A stretch of DNA of 27,609 nucleotides from Lachnospiraceae bacterium UBA3802 (GTDB lineage Bacteria; Bacillota; Clostridia; Lachnospirales; Lachnospiraceae), in NCBI GenBank assembly GCA_002369155.1, contig DFEM01000084.1, positions 1 through 27,609 of the forward strand. Direction: 5' to 3'. The translations under genes were made by a program, and so were the position numbers. The notes under the pieces are model-generated. The model was given only the letters and a program-made list of their open reading frames with translations, did no database searches and had not been told where the DNA came from. Below are positions 1 to 8,154 of this stretch, in pieces. How positions within the stretch are numbered: the first letter of the stretch is position 1; every line of letters starts with the position of its first letter.

Positions 1-938
1 GCAGTCTTTGCCTTGTTTGCTTCTTCTGCGGCAAAAAGCGCTTCGCTTAAGGCCTGTTCCTTTATCATCGACTCTCTCATTTCCTCGTCGATATTTGTGA
101 AACCGAGGCCTATGGCATGAATGATATTGTCATCTCTGTCCTTGGCATGACGAACTCCTGCCGTTCGAATCATCTCATAATATTCCGAATTGTCTCTTTT
201 TACGAGATATCTGTAAGCGGTGATATCCTTTTTCTCAAGAGCTTTTCTGATGTTTTCCGGTTCGATAAATTCAAGAAAGCCTTCCCTGTAATTGTCTGCC
301 ACATATTTTTTTGCATACTCTCTGAAATGTTCAAGGTAATTAAAATGTTCGCCTTCTTTGGGCTGCTCCGAATCTGAGGAATCGCCCCTGTAGCAAACAG
401 CGTCATTATTATCAAGATCTATATGATAAACACTCCTGTAATCTGAAGCGAGCGCCGTTATCATTTTATCCAGACGCTTCTTTTCTTCCTCGGAAAGAAG
501 TACCTGCTGATCTTTCATTTCAGAAAGTTCATGCTTTTCGGTCACATCCGAAATGAACACATAATATATGCCGCCGCAGCTTTCCGTTTCCGTATAATGA
601 CCGTAATCATCCACCCAGCGAACTTCACCGTCCTTACGAATGATACGGTATTCAACATAATCAATTTTATCTTCGCTTTTTCTTATCTGGTCAACAACCG
701 ACTGCGATACTTTTGCATAATCATCGGGATGAAGCATTCCTTTAAATGTATATCCGGTCAGTTTTTTAAAATCTTTAAGATCATCGCAGCCGAAAATGCT
801 GATTACAGCATGATTCGCATAAAGAAGCTCCTCGTCTCCCTCGGATTTATATATAAAAAAGCCGCCGGGCATATGACGACCGATCTCTTCAACGATATGC
901 ATTGTTTCATCATTCAATCCAAAATGTTTTCCAAACAT
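1..938 (-). CDS. PAS-domain sensor protein, probable hybrid histidine kinase, C-terminus cut by window edge
   Basis: An open frame runs without a stop from ATG 938 to the window edge (312 codons). Residues about 8-120 form a PAS domain ending in the typical 'RIIRKDGEVRWVDDYG' and 'YYVFISDVTEKHEL' segments. A coiled linker and a second PAS-like region (about 145-290, beginning 'KRLDKMITALASDY') follow. The last visible residues, 'EALFAAEEANKAKT', match the coiled linker that in many clostridial hybrid sensor kinases directly precedes the DHp/HisKA domain. A histidine kinase is therefore the best inference, though the catalytic part is outside the window. No membrane segment or signal peptide is seen, so it is probably cytoplasmic. 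The start follows the phosphodiesterase gene by 62 nt and has no strong Shine-Dalgarno; a GTG at 947 is an alternative. A GGDEF output domain cannot be excluded. Confidence 0.8.
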   Translation of the reverse strand, partial: MFGKHFGLNDETMHIVEEIGRHMPGGFFIYKSEGDEELLYANHAVISIFGCDDLKDFKKLTGYTFKGMLHPDDYAKVSQSVVDQIRKSEDKIDYVEYRIIRKDGEVRWVDDYGHYTETESCGGIYYVFISDVTEKHELSEMKDQQVLLSEEEKKRLDKMITALASDYRSVYHIDLDNNDAVCYRGDSSDSEQPKEGEHFNYLEHFREYAKKYVADNYREGFLEFIEPENIRKALEKKDITAYRYLVKRDNSEYYEMIRTAGVRHAKDRDDNIIHAIGLGFTNIDEEMRESMIKEQALSEALFAAEEANKAKT

Positions 939-1000
939 ATAATTCACCCAAGTAATTTACGCTGCCGGACAATGTTACAAAAATATCATCAAAGAGAGAG

Positions 1001-2731
1001 TTAAATAAATAATTTTATCGCCTCATCCAAGGGCAGAGGTTTGCCCCAAATATAACCCTGTATATAATCGCATCCGATTTCCTTTAAAGTATCAAGCTGA
1101 TCTTTAGTTTCGACACCTTCGGAAATAACACTTAGATTCAATACATGTCCGATTGCAATAATCATTGCGACATATTGTTTGGATGCTTCGTTTTCGTTCA
1201 TAACATCGATAAAAGATTTGTCGATTTTCAACATATCGGCAGGGAATCTGTGAAGGTAACTCAAAGATGAATACCCTGTACCGAAATCATCGATTGCAAC
1301 CTGCATTCCGAAAGACTTGATTGCCTCTATTCTCTCCAATGCTTTATCATCGGAATCAATCATGACGGATTCGGTAATCTCAATCTTAAAGTCTGCGGGG
1401 TTTACCGCTATTTCCGAAAAGACGGATTTGATATCGTCGATAAAATCATTCTTCATCAAATGGAGAACGGAAATATTGCTGCTGATTTTGATATTTCTGA
1501 ATCCTTTTTTATTAATCTCCGCAAGGAATTTTGCAGATTTTCTGAGTATGGAATTATCAATCTGATCGATAAGTCCGGCATTTTCCGCAACAGGAATAAA
1601 TTCAACCGGTGAAATGAAATTGCCGTCTTCATCCTGAAGTCTTGCCAGTGCTTCAAATCCGCGAAGATTGTGTTCCATGTCAAACTGAGGCTGGAAATAA
1701 GGTTTGATTTCGTCATTTTCCAAAACAACACGAAGTCTTCTCTCAATGGCAAGATAACGTTCGGTCTTAAGCAGCTTGGCGTTAAAGCGAAGTACCTTAT
1801 TCGAACCGCCCACTCTTTTGACTTCATGAAGAGCAGCATCCGCACATGAATACAAAGCACCGGAGTCAGGCGCATCGTTTGGATATTCAGCCACACCGAA
1901 ACATGCACTCATAAAGAAATCACAATTGTTGATCATTATCTTTCTTTCGAGTTCTTTTTCGTAAAAGCTGATTGTTTTTAAAATATCATCCTCATTTTCA
2001 TAAGCACGGATAACAAGCGAATACTCATCGCTTCCGAGTCTTGCAACAAAATCGAATGTTCCTGTATCGCCTGAATCCGCAAGTATTCTCCAGCGATTGG
2101 CAATTTCTTTTAACATTTCGTCGCCGGCTTTATGGCCGAGTGTATCGTTGATTGTCTTAAAATTGTTTAGATTAACAGAAACAAGTGTAAACTTTATGTT
2201 CTTTTTGATGAGGTTATCCATAAGAACCGTACATGCATATCTGTTCGGCAGTCCCGTTAAAGGATCGGTAACTGCGATTTCTCGCATTTTTTCCTGATAC
2301 TTGCCTATTCTTCGGTTATTTGCAAAAATAATGCAGACAGCAATAATCGTTACAAGATTGGTAAAAATTCCCGGAATACTTGAATATGTTTTGCTGATAA
2401 AAAACGTAACCATCTGCATCGGAAACTGTAAAAATAAAAGAGAAATCGAAGTGAAAAATCCCACTCTTCTGAACATTACAACCAAAAGGATAATACAGAT
2501 GTTTCCAAACGAAGAAAATACACCCGTAAAAATGGTCGCCGGAACGGGATTTCCGAAAATAGAAATTAAAGCTTCAGATCTTGAGTTGGCTATCAGATAA
2601 AAAGTGGATATCGCATACAAAACCAAAAGCAGCACAAAGACGCTTTTGGGAATCTTTTTGCTTGCGGATATACCTTTAAGGGTATCATCGATATTTCGTT
2701 TTTTGCCGTATTTTTTTTCATCTTCGTGCAT
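1001..2731 (-). CDS. Membrane-bound c-di-GMP phosphodiesterase (degenerate GGDEF + EAL)
   Basis: Predicted to hydrolyse cyclic di-GMP at the inner face of the membrane. The 576-residue product has about four N-terminal membrane segments (about 30-140), a GGDEF domain (about 150-315) and an EAL domain (about 325-576). The GGDEF domain is probably inactive: the signature reads GSDEY (233-237), and the usual first metal-binding Asp is Asn187 ('VNLNNFK'). The EAL domain looks complete: EAL 360-362, Asn419, Glu454 in 'ITESV', DDFGTG 481-486, Lys502 in 'KIDKSF' and 'SEGVET' around 538. ATG 2731 was chosen over the upstream TTG at 2752 because GAGAGG lies 9 nt before it. It begins 13 nt after the diguanylate cyclase stop, so the two opposing enzymes are probably cotranscribed. 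The degenerate GGDEF may bind GTP as an allosteric site, as in other GGDEF-EAL proteins (inference). Confidence 0.93.
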   Translation of the reverse strand: MHEDEKKYGKKRNIDDTLKGISASKKIPKSVFVLLLVLYAISTFYLIANSRSEALISIFGNPVPATIFTGVFSSFGNICIILLVVMFRRVGFFTSISLLFLQFPMQMVTFFISKTYSSIPGIFTNLVTIIAVCIIFANNRRIGKYQEKMREIAVTDPLTGLPNRYACTVLMDNLIKKNIKFTLVSVNLNNFKTINDTLGHKAGDEMLKEIANRWRILADSGDTGTFDFVARLGSDEYSLVIRAYENEDDILKTISFYEKELERKIMINNCDFFMSACFGVAEYPNDAPDSGALYSCADAALHEVKRVGGSNKVLRFNAKLLKTERYLAIERRLRVVLENDEIKPYFQPQFDMEHNLRGFEALARLQDEDGNFISPVEFIPVAENAGLIDQIDNSILRKSAKFLAEINKKGFRNIKISSNISVLHLMKNDFIDDIKSVFSEIAVNPADFKIEITESVMIDSDDKALERIEAIKSFGMQVAIDDFGTGYSSLSYLHRFPADMLKIDKSFIDVMNENEASKQYVAMIIAIGHVLNLSVISEGVETKDQLDTLKEIGCDYIQGYIWGKPLPLDEAIKLFI

Positions 2732-2744
2732 AAATAATATCCTC

Positions 2745-3833
2745 TCAGTCAATCATATCCGCAAAAATAACCACATTTTTGCCATGCTGCTTGCCGTAAT
2801 ACATTCTACCGTCGGCAACCTTGATGATATCTTCGGGTTCCCGGTATTTTTCTTTCATTTCTTCAATGCCGATTGTAATTGTTGCGGGAATCCTTTTTGT
2901 ATACACAATGGTAGGTGTTGCCTCTATAAACATTCTGATGTATTCCATCTTTTGCTTGGCCACTTCAAAATCATAATCCCTCATGAGAATTACGAATTCC
3001 TCACCGCCCCATCTGCAGATGTCGCAGCCGTGCATCTCTCTTTCAATCAGTTTGGATATATGCTTCAAAACCTCGTCGCCGTAGTCATGTCCGAATGAAT
3101 CGTTGATTTTCTTAAAATTGTCGATATCGAAAAATGCTATGCAGAAATGATGCTTTTTCTTGCCGTTCATGTAACCGTTTACAATCGGCAAAAATCCTCG
3201 TCTGTTCAAAAGACCGGTAAGTGCATCCTTGCTTGCATCAGCGGTAAGCTTAACGTTTTGCTGGGTAAGATTGGTCATTTCGACTTCATTGGAATAAATG
3301 TAAATGACATTATAGAAAACAACCGAGAAAACCATTACAAAAGTGGTGAAAATAAGATAGAAACTGTTAAATCCGAAAGATAACTGATAAAAAGGAACTT
3401 CATTGTTCAGATAAAAATACAATGCGACGAATTCTGCAAAATCAATCACAAGAAGCGTACTTAAAATAATCAACCTTTTCAATCCTTTAAAAAGATAGCA
3501 TCCGAAATACAGAATAATCGGAACGATTGAGAATAAAAACAGATATGCACCGCTCCTCCATCCGATTAAGAAAATTGAGAGAACGGCATATGATGTTACT
3601 TCGGCAAATATAAAAATATATACGGGCATAATATGTCCGAATCTGCAAAGAAGCACGCATAACAGATAAATAACAACACTGCATGCATTGATATATACCA
3701 TCGGCATTACGCCTGCGAACCATGAAACTCCTAAAAGAGTAAGATGTACCATGCCCATTACGGTCACGGTAAACATGAAACAATTTTGAACAAGAAAATG
3801 AATTATATTATTAACAATACTCTTCTTTTTCAT
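2745..3833 (-). CDS. Membrane-bound diguanylate cyclase (GGDEF)
   Basis: Predicted to make cyclic di-GMP from two GTP. The 362-residue protein has about six N-terminal membrane helices (about 10-180), then a GGDEF domain (about 195-362). The domain keeps 'DALTGLLNRRGF', the metal-binding 'FFDIDNFKKIND' and an intact GGEEF at 276-280. The RxxD inhibitory I-site that usually lies just before the signature is not present (the local sequence is MHGC), so product inhibition at that site is unlikely. The membrane domain resembles no named sensor family I can identify with confidence. ATG 3833 is supported by AGAGG 9 nt upstream. It is the first gene of a minus-strand unit with the phosphodiesterase and the PAS sensor, and it is divergent from the Y-family polymerase operon. 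Confidence 0.93.
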   Translation of the reverse strand: MKKKSIVNNIIHFLVQNCFMFTVTVMGMVHLTLLGVSWFAGVMPMVYINACSVVIYLLCVLLCRFGHIMPVYIFIFAEVTSYAVLSIFLIGWRSGAYLFLFSIVPIILYFGCYLFKGLKRLIILSTLLVIDFAEFVALYFYLNNEVPFYQLSFGFNSFYLIFTTFVMVFSVVFYNVIYIYSNEVEMTNLTQQNVKLTADASKDALTGLLNRRGFLPIVNGYMNGKKKHHFCIAFFDIDNFKKINDSFGHDYGDEVLKHISKLIEREMHGCDICRWGGEEFVILMRDYDFEVAKQKMEYIRMFIEATPTIVYTKRIPATITIGIEEMKEKYREPEDIIKVADGRMYYGKQHGKNVVIFADMID

Positions 3834-3878
3834 TTACTCAAACCTCTATGTATTTCAGTAATCTTTTTATTCGTATAT

Positions 3879-3887
3879 ATTTTACCA
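3879..3887 (-). promoter_or_regulatory. Candidate extended -10 promoter for the diguanylate cyclase operon
   Basis: On the minus strand TGGTAAAAT reads as an extended -10 (TGn followed by TAAAAT, 5/6 to TATAAT), about 45 nt before the diguanylate cyclase ATG. No good -35 hexamer is found 16-18 nt upstream, so this is only a candidate. Confidence 0.4.
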
Positions 3888-3914
3888 CAAAAGGCTTTGA
3901 GGAAAAATAATATA

Positions 3915-3943
3915 TTGACATTGTCAAACATCTGTTCGATAAT
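3915..3943 (+). promoter_or_regulatory. Sigma-A promoter of the polymerase/YolD/LtaS-like operon
   Basis: A consensus -35 TTGACA (3915-3920), a 17-nt spacer and a -10 GATAAT (3938-3943, 5/6 to TATAAT) precede the polymerase start by about 40 nt. The spacer carries a LexA-box-like palindrome that reaches the first base of the -10, so repressor binding would block RNA polymerase. Confidence 0.8.
3925..3938. promoter_or_regulatory. LexA (DinR-type) SOS box
   Basis: CAAACATCTGTTCG matches the Gram-positive LexA consensus CGAACRNRYGTTYG at 12 of 14 positions, with the right half-site GTTCG perfect. It sits between the -35 and -10 of a strong promoter for a translesion polymerase, exactly where a LexA operator is expected. 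Confidence 0.78.
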
Positions 3944-3982
3944 ATTTTTATAAATAATCGCTATATTTATATCGGCAAAAAA

Positions 3983-5473
3983 ATGGAAAATGATAGGATT
4001 TATATCGCAATTGATTTAAAAAGTTTTTACGCGTCGGTGGAATGTGCCGAGAGGGGACTTGACCCTCTCAAAACCAACCTTGTCGTGGCAGATGCTTCGA
4101 GGACTGAAAAGACCATTTGTCTGGCTGTGTCCCCTTCCTTAAAAGCATTCGGAATTCCCGGCAGAGCAAGGCTTTTTGAGGTAGTTCAGAAAGTCGGTTA
4201 TGCCAACTCCGACCGTTTAAGATACGTTAAAGGAAGGAAGTTCACTTCCTCTTCTTTTGATGCCGATGAAATCAATTCAAATCCCGCATGTAAAATCGAC
4301 TACATCACAGCACCTCCGAGAATGTCTCTTTACATGAAATACAGTACCGATATTTACAGAATTTATTTAAGATACATATCTCCCGAAGACATCCATGTTT
4401 ATTCCTGCGATGAAGTTTTTATGGATGTTACGCAGTATCTTAAGCTCTACAATATGTCGGCTCATGAGCTTGCGCGCAAAATGATCGATGATGTCTTAAA
4501 AGAGACTCATATTACTGCCACTGTCGGAATCGGAACCAATCTTTTTTTATGCAAGATTGCGATGGATATCGTCGCAAAGCATATTCCGGCAGATAAGGAC
4601 GGCGTAAGAATCGCCGAACTCGATGAGAGAAAATTCAGGGAACTTCTCTGGGATCACAAGCCGATAACCGACTTTTGGAGATTCGGTCCGGGAACTGCCG
4701 GAAGACTTGCCGGAATGGGCATTTACACTCTCGGAGAACTGGCAAGATATTCGGAATACAACGAAGACAGACTGTATAAAGTATTCGGTATAAATGCAGA
4801 GCTTATCATCGATCACGCATGGGGATGGGAGCCCTGTACTATAGATTACATCAAGCAATACAGGCCGGAAAGCAATTCAATCAGCACGGGTCAGGTATTA
4901 AAACGCCCCTATACGCATGAAGAAGGTGCGATAATCGTTCGCGAAATGGCCGACAATCTCTCGCTCGACCTTGTATCAAAAGGGTTGATTACAAAGCAGA
5001 TTGTATTGAATATCGGCTATGAAAATTTTAAGGATATCGAAAGCATCGAAAACTATCAGGGCGAAGTTCGCCTCGACTATTACGGAAGACCTGTCGCAAA
5101 ATACGCTCACGGAAGCTTTAACTTAAGCAAAACGACTTCATCAACACGTCTTATAACCGAAGCAGCCGTAAGCCTTTATGAAGAAATCACGGATCATAAT
5201 CTCTGCATAAGGAGGCTTAGCATCGCTGCGGAAAATGTCGTGAGCGAATACGAATTCAGGGAAAATACCAAAGAAGAACAGCTTTCCTTGTTTGTCGATT
5301 ATGATAAAAAGCAAAAGGAAGAAATAGAATTGCAAAAAGAAAAAGCCATTCAGCTGGCTTCTTTGGAAATCAAAAGAAAATACGGCAAAAATGCCATCCT
5401 TAAAGGAACTAATTTCCTTGAGGGTGCAACCGCAAGGGAGAGAAACGAACAGATAGGAGGTCACAAAGCATGA
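3983..5473 (+). CDS. Y-family translesion DNA polymerase (UmuC/DinB superfamily)
   Basis: An error-prone polymerase that copies damaged template. The 496-residue product has the Y-family palm. The first catalytic Asp is Asp11 in 'IAIDLKSFYASVE', and the second carboxylate pair is Asp143-Glu144 in 'VYSCDEVFMDVT'. The segment 'ATVGIGTNLFLCKIAMD' and a helix-hairpin region near 'DFWRFGPGTAGRLAGMGIYTLGELA' follow, then the little-finger domain and a charged C-terminal tail (about 440-496). Length and the YolD-like neighbour point to the UvrX/YqjW-like branch of Firmicutes rather than classical DinB. An extra segment (about 80-120, 'KGRKFTSSSFDADE') lies between the fingers and the second catalytic motif. 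It sits behind a LexA-box promoter, so SOS induction is likely. The start has no clear Shine-Dalgarno. Its stop overlaps the next start (ATGA). Confidence 0.95.
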   Translation: MENDRIYIAIDLKSFYASVECAERGLDPLKTNLVVADASRTEKTICLAVSPSLKAFGIPGRARLFEVVQKVGYANSDRLRYVKGRKFTSSSFDADEINSNPACKIDYITAPPRMSLYMKYSTDIYRIYLRYISPEDIHVYSCDEVFMDVTQYLKLYNMSAHELARKMIDDVLKETHITATVGIGTNLFLCKIAMDIVAKHIPADKDGVRIAELDERKFRELLWDHKPITDFWRFGPGTAGRLAGMGIYTLGELARYSEYNEDRLYKVFGINAELIIDHAWGWEPCTIDYIKQYRPESNSISTGQVLKRPYTHEEGAIIVREMADNLSLDLVSKGLITKQIVLNIGYENFKDIESIENYQGEVRLDYYGRPVAKYAHGSFNLSKTTSSTRLITEAAVSLYEEITDHNLCIRRLSIAAENVVSEYEFRENTKEEQLSLFVDYDKKQKEEIELQKEKAIQLASLEIKRKYGKNAILKGTNFLEGATARERNEQIGGHKA

Positions 5474-5703
5474 ACGATTACAGTGATATCATGGATCATC
5501 CTCATTATCAGTCAAAGAAAAGACCTCACATGTCAATGTATGATCGGGCAGCGCAGTTCTCGCCTTTTGCCGCTTTAACGGGATATGAAGAATCCGTGGA
5601 AGATGCAGCCAAAGAAGAAACCGACCGCATGAATCTCAGACCCTATACAGGCACCATAGATGATTTTGACCCAAATGACAATAATTTCTCAAATTTTACT
5701 TAA
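5470..5703 (+). CDS. YolD-like protein
   Basis: A 77-residue soluble protein with the YolD-like hallmark 'MSMYDRAAQFSPFAALTGYEE' (split here as residues about 23-43). Proteins of this family commonly sit directly after Y-family polymerase genes in Firmicutes and are thought to be accessory, perhaps UmuD-like, but the biochemical role is not established. Its ATG overlaps the polymerase stop by 4 nt (ATGA), and AGGAGG at 5455-5460 lies 9 nt before it, so translation is coupled and efficient. The C-terminus is acidic and Asn-rich. The next gene starts only 12 nt after the stop. Confidence 0.85.
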   Translation: MNDYSDIMDHPHYQSKKRPHMSMYDRAAQFSPFAALTGYEESVEDAAKEETDRMNLRPYTGTIDDFDPNDNNFSNFT

Positions 5704-5715
5704 TTCGAGGCTGAC

Positions 5716-8154
5716 ATGAGCAAGTCCAAAAAGAAGAAAAAGAAAAAGAATAAAGCCAAAAAGAATATAAATGTTCAAAATAATATAAAAAACATTTCCG
5801 TTAATCAAAAAAGCGATTCAAGCAACAAATCTGTTAGTGATAAAAAAACAGCAAATATCAGTACCGGAAACAGCGACACAAAAAATCAGCATAAATCCTA
5901 CATTCCTGCTCTGATATTCTATCCGCTTGCGATTGTTTTCTTTGAACTTTCGCTCAAATTATTGGACGGTTACAATTCACCATGGAATTCTTCCCTGGCT
6001 GTAACAGTCTGTTTTTCTCTGGCCGCAGGTCTTTTGCTTGCGCACATTTTCACAGCAATTCGTCCCGTCATCTTATCAAGGATTCTCTCAAGCATTACAC
6101 TCCTTTTAATTTGGCTTGTTTTTTGTGTGGAATATGACTGTAATCAATTCTATAAGATGTACTATGGTCTGACATATGCAATATCCATGACCGGTCAGGT
6201 AATGGGTGATTTTTCCGCGGTTGTATGGGAAGTGGCCCGTGAATATGCTTTAATCGAAGCATTCTTCTTTATCCCCGTGCTTGTATTTATCATCTTTTCG
6301 TGTAAAATCCTTCCAAAAAGAAAATTTCCCGTAAAACTTCTGCCCGTGATTCTTATTCCCCTTTTAGTATTGCAGCTTGGAACTTCTTTATACGAGAGAA
6401 CAGGTGCGGATAAAAATATCTACACTTATGATTTCACAGTATTCAATGCCGTTCCCCGTATCGGCTTGCTTAACTCATTTCGTCTCGAATTGGCATATAT
6501 GCTTACAGGAACACCAATGGCACCGATTGAAGATGACGAATTTGTACTATGGAGTGAAGATTCCTCCAATCAGGTTGCAGCAAATACCTCAAATAACTCA
6601 AATACTGCGACTGGTGATTCAAATGAAAATGATAATACTAAAAAAAATGAAAATAACAATAATTCAAATTCAACCGGCAGCAATTCATCTGATTCCGATA
6701 ATGGAAGCAATTCAGCAAACTCTCAGTCAGATAACATCGATTCCTTAGACTCAACTGACAAAAAAAATGCATCCCCTTCAGATGATATCAATGCAAATAC
6801 TTCCAATGAAGACAACGAAGAGCCGAAAGTCTATGATTACAATGCACTCATTGATTTTGCTCCTTTAATCGAAAACGAAAACAATCAGACAATCAAAAAA
6901 ATGCATCAGTATTTCGGTTCCCTGGAACCTTCGATGCAAAATGAATATACAGGTTATTTTGAAGGGAAAAATCTGATTTATATTACAGCAGAAGCGTTCT
7001 GCCCTTATGCGATAGACAAAGATTTTACTCCCACTTTGTATATGCTCGCAAACAACGGATTTGTATTTGAGAATTATTATCAGCCCTATTGGTCCCTCTC
7101 CACCACAGGAGGTGAATTTGCCAATCTGACAGGTGTAATCCCCGAGTGGATTGAATCCGGCAATTCCTTTACGGTTTCCGCCAACAGATATATGCCCTAC
7201 TCTCTTGCAGGTTTATTCAAAGACAAAGGATATATTTGTAAAGCTTACCACAACAATTCTTATACTTTTTACGACAGGGACAAGACTCATCCCAACCTCG
7301 GATATGATTATAAAGGCATCGGGAACGGCCTTAAGCTTGCAAGCGACAACTGGCCCAATTCCGATCTTGAAATGATGGAAGCCACTGTTCCCGAAATGAT
7401 TGAAGATTACTTAAATACGGGCATTCCATTCCACACATATTACATGAGTGTCAGCGGACACTGTAATTACAACTGGGGCGGAAATGCCATGTCCAAGAAA
7501 AATAAAGAAGCCGCCGTCGAAGCATTTCCTGATTCTTCGACAACGGTTCAGGCTTATATGGCATGCAATCTCGAATTGGAAAATGCCATGAAGTATTTGA
7601 TTGACGAACTTGATAAAGCGGGAATTCTTGACGATACCGTAATAGTTCTTACCGCTGACCATTACCCTTACGCCATGAGCGAAGGAAGCATTGATTATTA
7701 TGTGGAACTCTCAGGCATCGAAGATACTCCAAAAAGCATCACGAGGTACGAAAATACGCTTATTCTTTACTGCTCTTCCATGGAAGAAAATGTCTATGTC
7801 GATACACCATGCTCTTCGATAGATATCGTTCCGACTCTTGATAATTTATTCGCAGTTCCTTACGACTCAAGACTCTACTCGGGAAGAGATATTTTTGCCA
7901 AAAACTACGAAGCCGACAAAGTTTCATCCTCAATGCCGCTTGTAATTCTGCCTATCGGAAACCGTTACAGTTTCTTAACCGCAGCAGGTTCTTATGATTG
8001 CGTAACAAAAGAATTTACACCGAATGAAGGAATCGAAGTCGACGATAATTACGTTAAAGATGTATTGAATATGATTTCCAACAAATGGACCTATGCCAAA
8101 CTAATAATCACAAATGATTATTATTCTAAAGTACTTCCTAAAGAGACGGATTAA
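5716..8154 (+). CDS. LtaS-family membrane sulfatase-fold phosphotransferase
   Basis: Probably transfers phosphoglycerol or a related group outside the membrane, like lipoteichoic acid synthase; the true substrate is unknown. The 812-residue protein starts with a Lys-rich cytoplasmic tail (1-60, seven consecutive Lys at 5-11). About five membrane helices follow (63-223), then a Ser/Asn/Asp-rich linker (about 281-368) and an extracellular sulfatase-fold domain (about 415-800). Likely active-site residues are Glu426 ('ITAEAF'), the nucleophile Thr463 or Thr464 ('SLSTTGGEF'), His582 ('SVSGHCNY') and Asp648-His649 ('VLTADHYPY'). It is longer than typical LtaS (about 650) because of the tail and linker. 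The gene begins 12 nt after yolD with GAGG as ribosome site, so it probably belongs to the SOS-promoter operon. Its stop overlaps the stop of the convergent gene. Confidence 0.88.
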   Translation: MSKSKKKKKKKNKAKKNINVQNNIKNISVNQKSDSSNKSVSDKKTANISTGNSDTKNQHKSYIPALIFYPLAIVFFELSLKLLDGYNSPWNSSLAVTVCFSLAAGLLLAHIFTAIRPVILSRILSSITLLLIWLVFCVEYDCNQFYKMYYGLTYAISMTGQVMGDFSAVVWEVAREYALIEAFFFIPVLVFIIFSCKILPKRKFPVKLLPVILIPLLVLQLGTSLYERTGADKNIYTYDFTVFNAVPRIGLLNSFRLELAYMLTGTPMAPIEDDEFVLWSEDSSNQVAANTSNNSNTATGDSNENDNTKKNENNNNSNSTGSNSSDSDNGSNSANSQSDNIDSLDSTDKKNASPSDDINANTSNEDNEEPKVYDYNALIDFAPLIENENNQTIKKMHQYFGSLEPSMQNEYTGYFEGKNLIYITAEAFCPYAIDKDFTPTLYMLANNGFVFENYYQPYWSLSTTGGEFANLTGVIPEWIESGNSFTVSANRYMPYSLAGLFKDKGYICKAYHNNSYTFYDRDKTHPNLGYDYKGIGNGLKLASDNWPNSDLEMMEATVPEMIEDYLNTGIPFHTYYMSVSGHCNYNWGGNAMSKKNKEAAVEAFPDSSTTVQAYMACNLELENAMKYLIDELDKAGILDDTVIVLTADHYPYAMSEGSIDYYVELSGIEDTPKSITRYENTLILYCSSMEENVYVDTPCSSIDIVPTLDNLFAVPYDSRLYSGRDIFAKNYEADKVSSSMPLVILPIGNRYSFLTAAGSYDCVTKEFTPNEGIEVDDNYVKDVLNMISNKWTYAKLIITNDYYSKVLPKETD

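Noticed and set aside
117..1004. Plus-strand open frames over the PAS gene
   Set aside because: The minus frame is open over all 938 bases and encodes a clear PAS protein, so the plus-strand frames are shadows.
6560..6820. Possible DNA repeat array in the LtaS-like gene
   Set aside because: The Asn/Ser/Asp-rich codons give low complexity, but no fixed repeat unit is seen.
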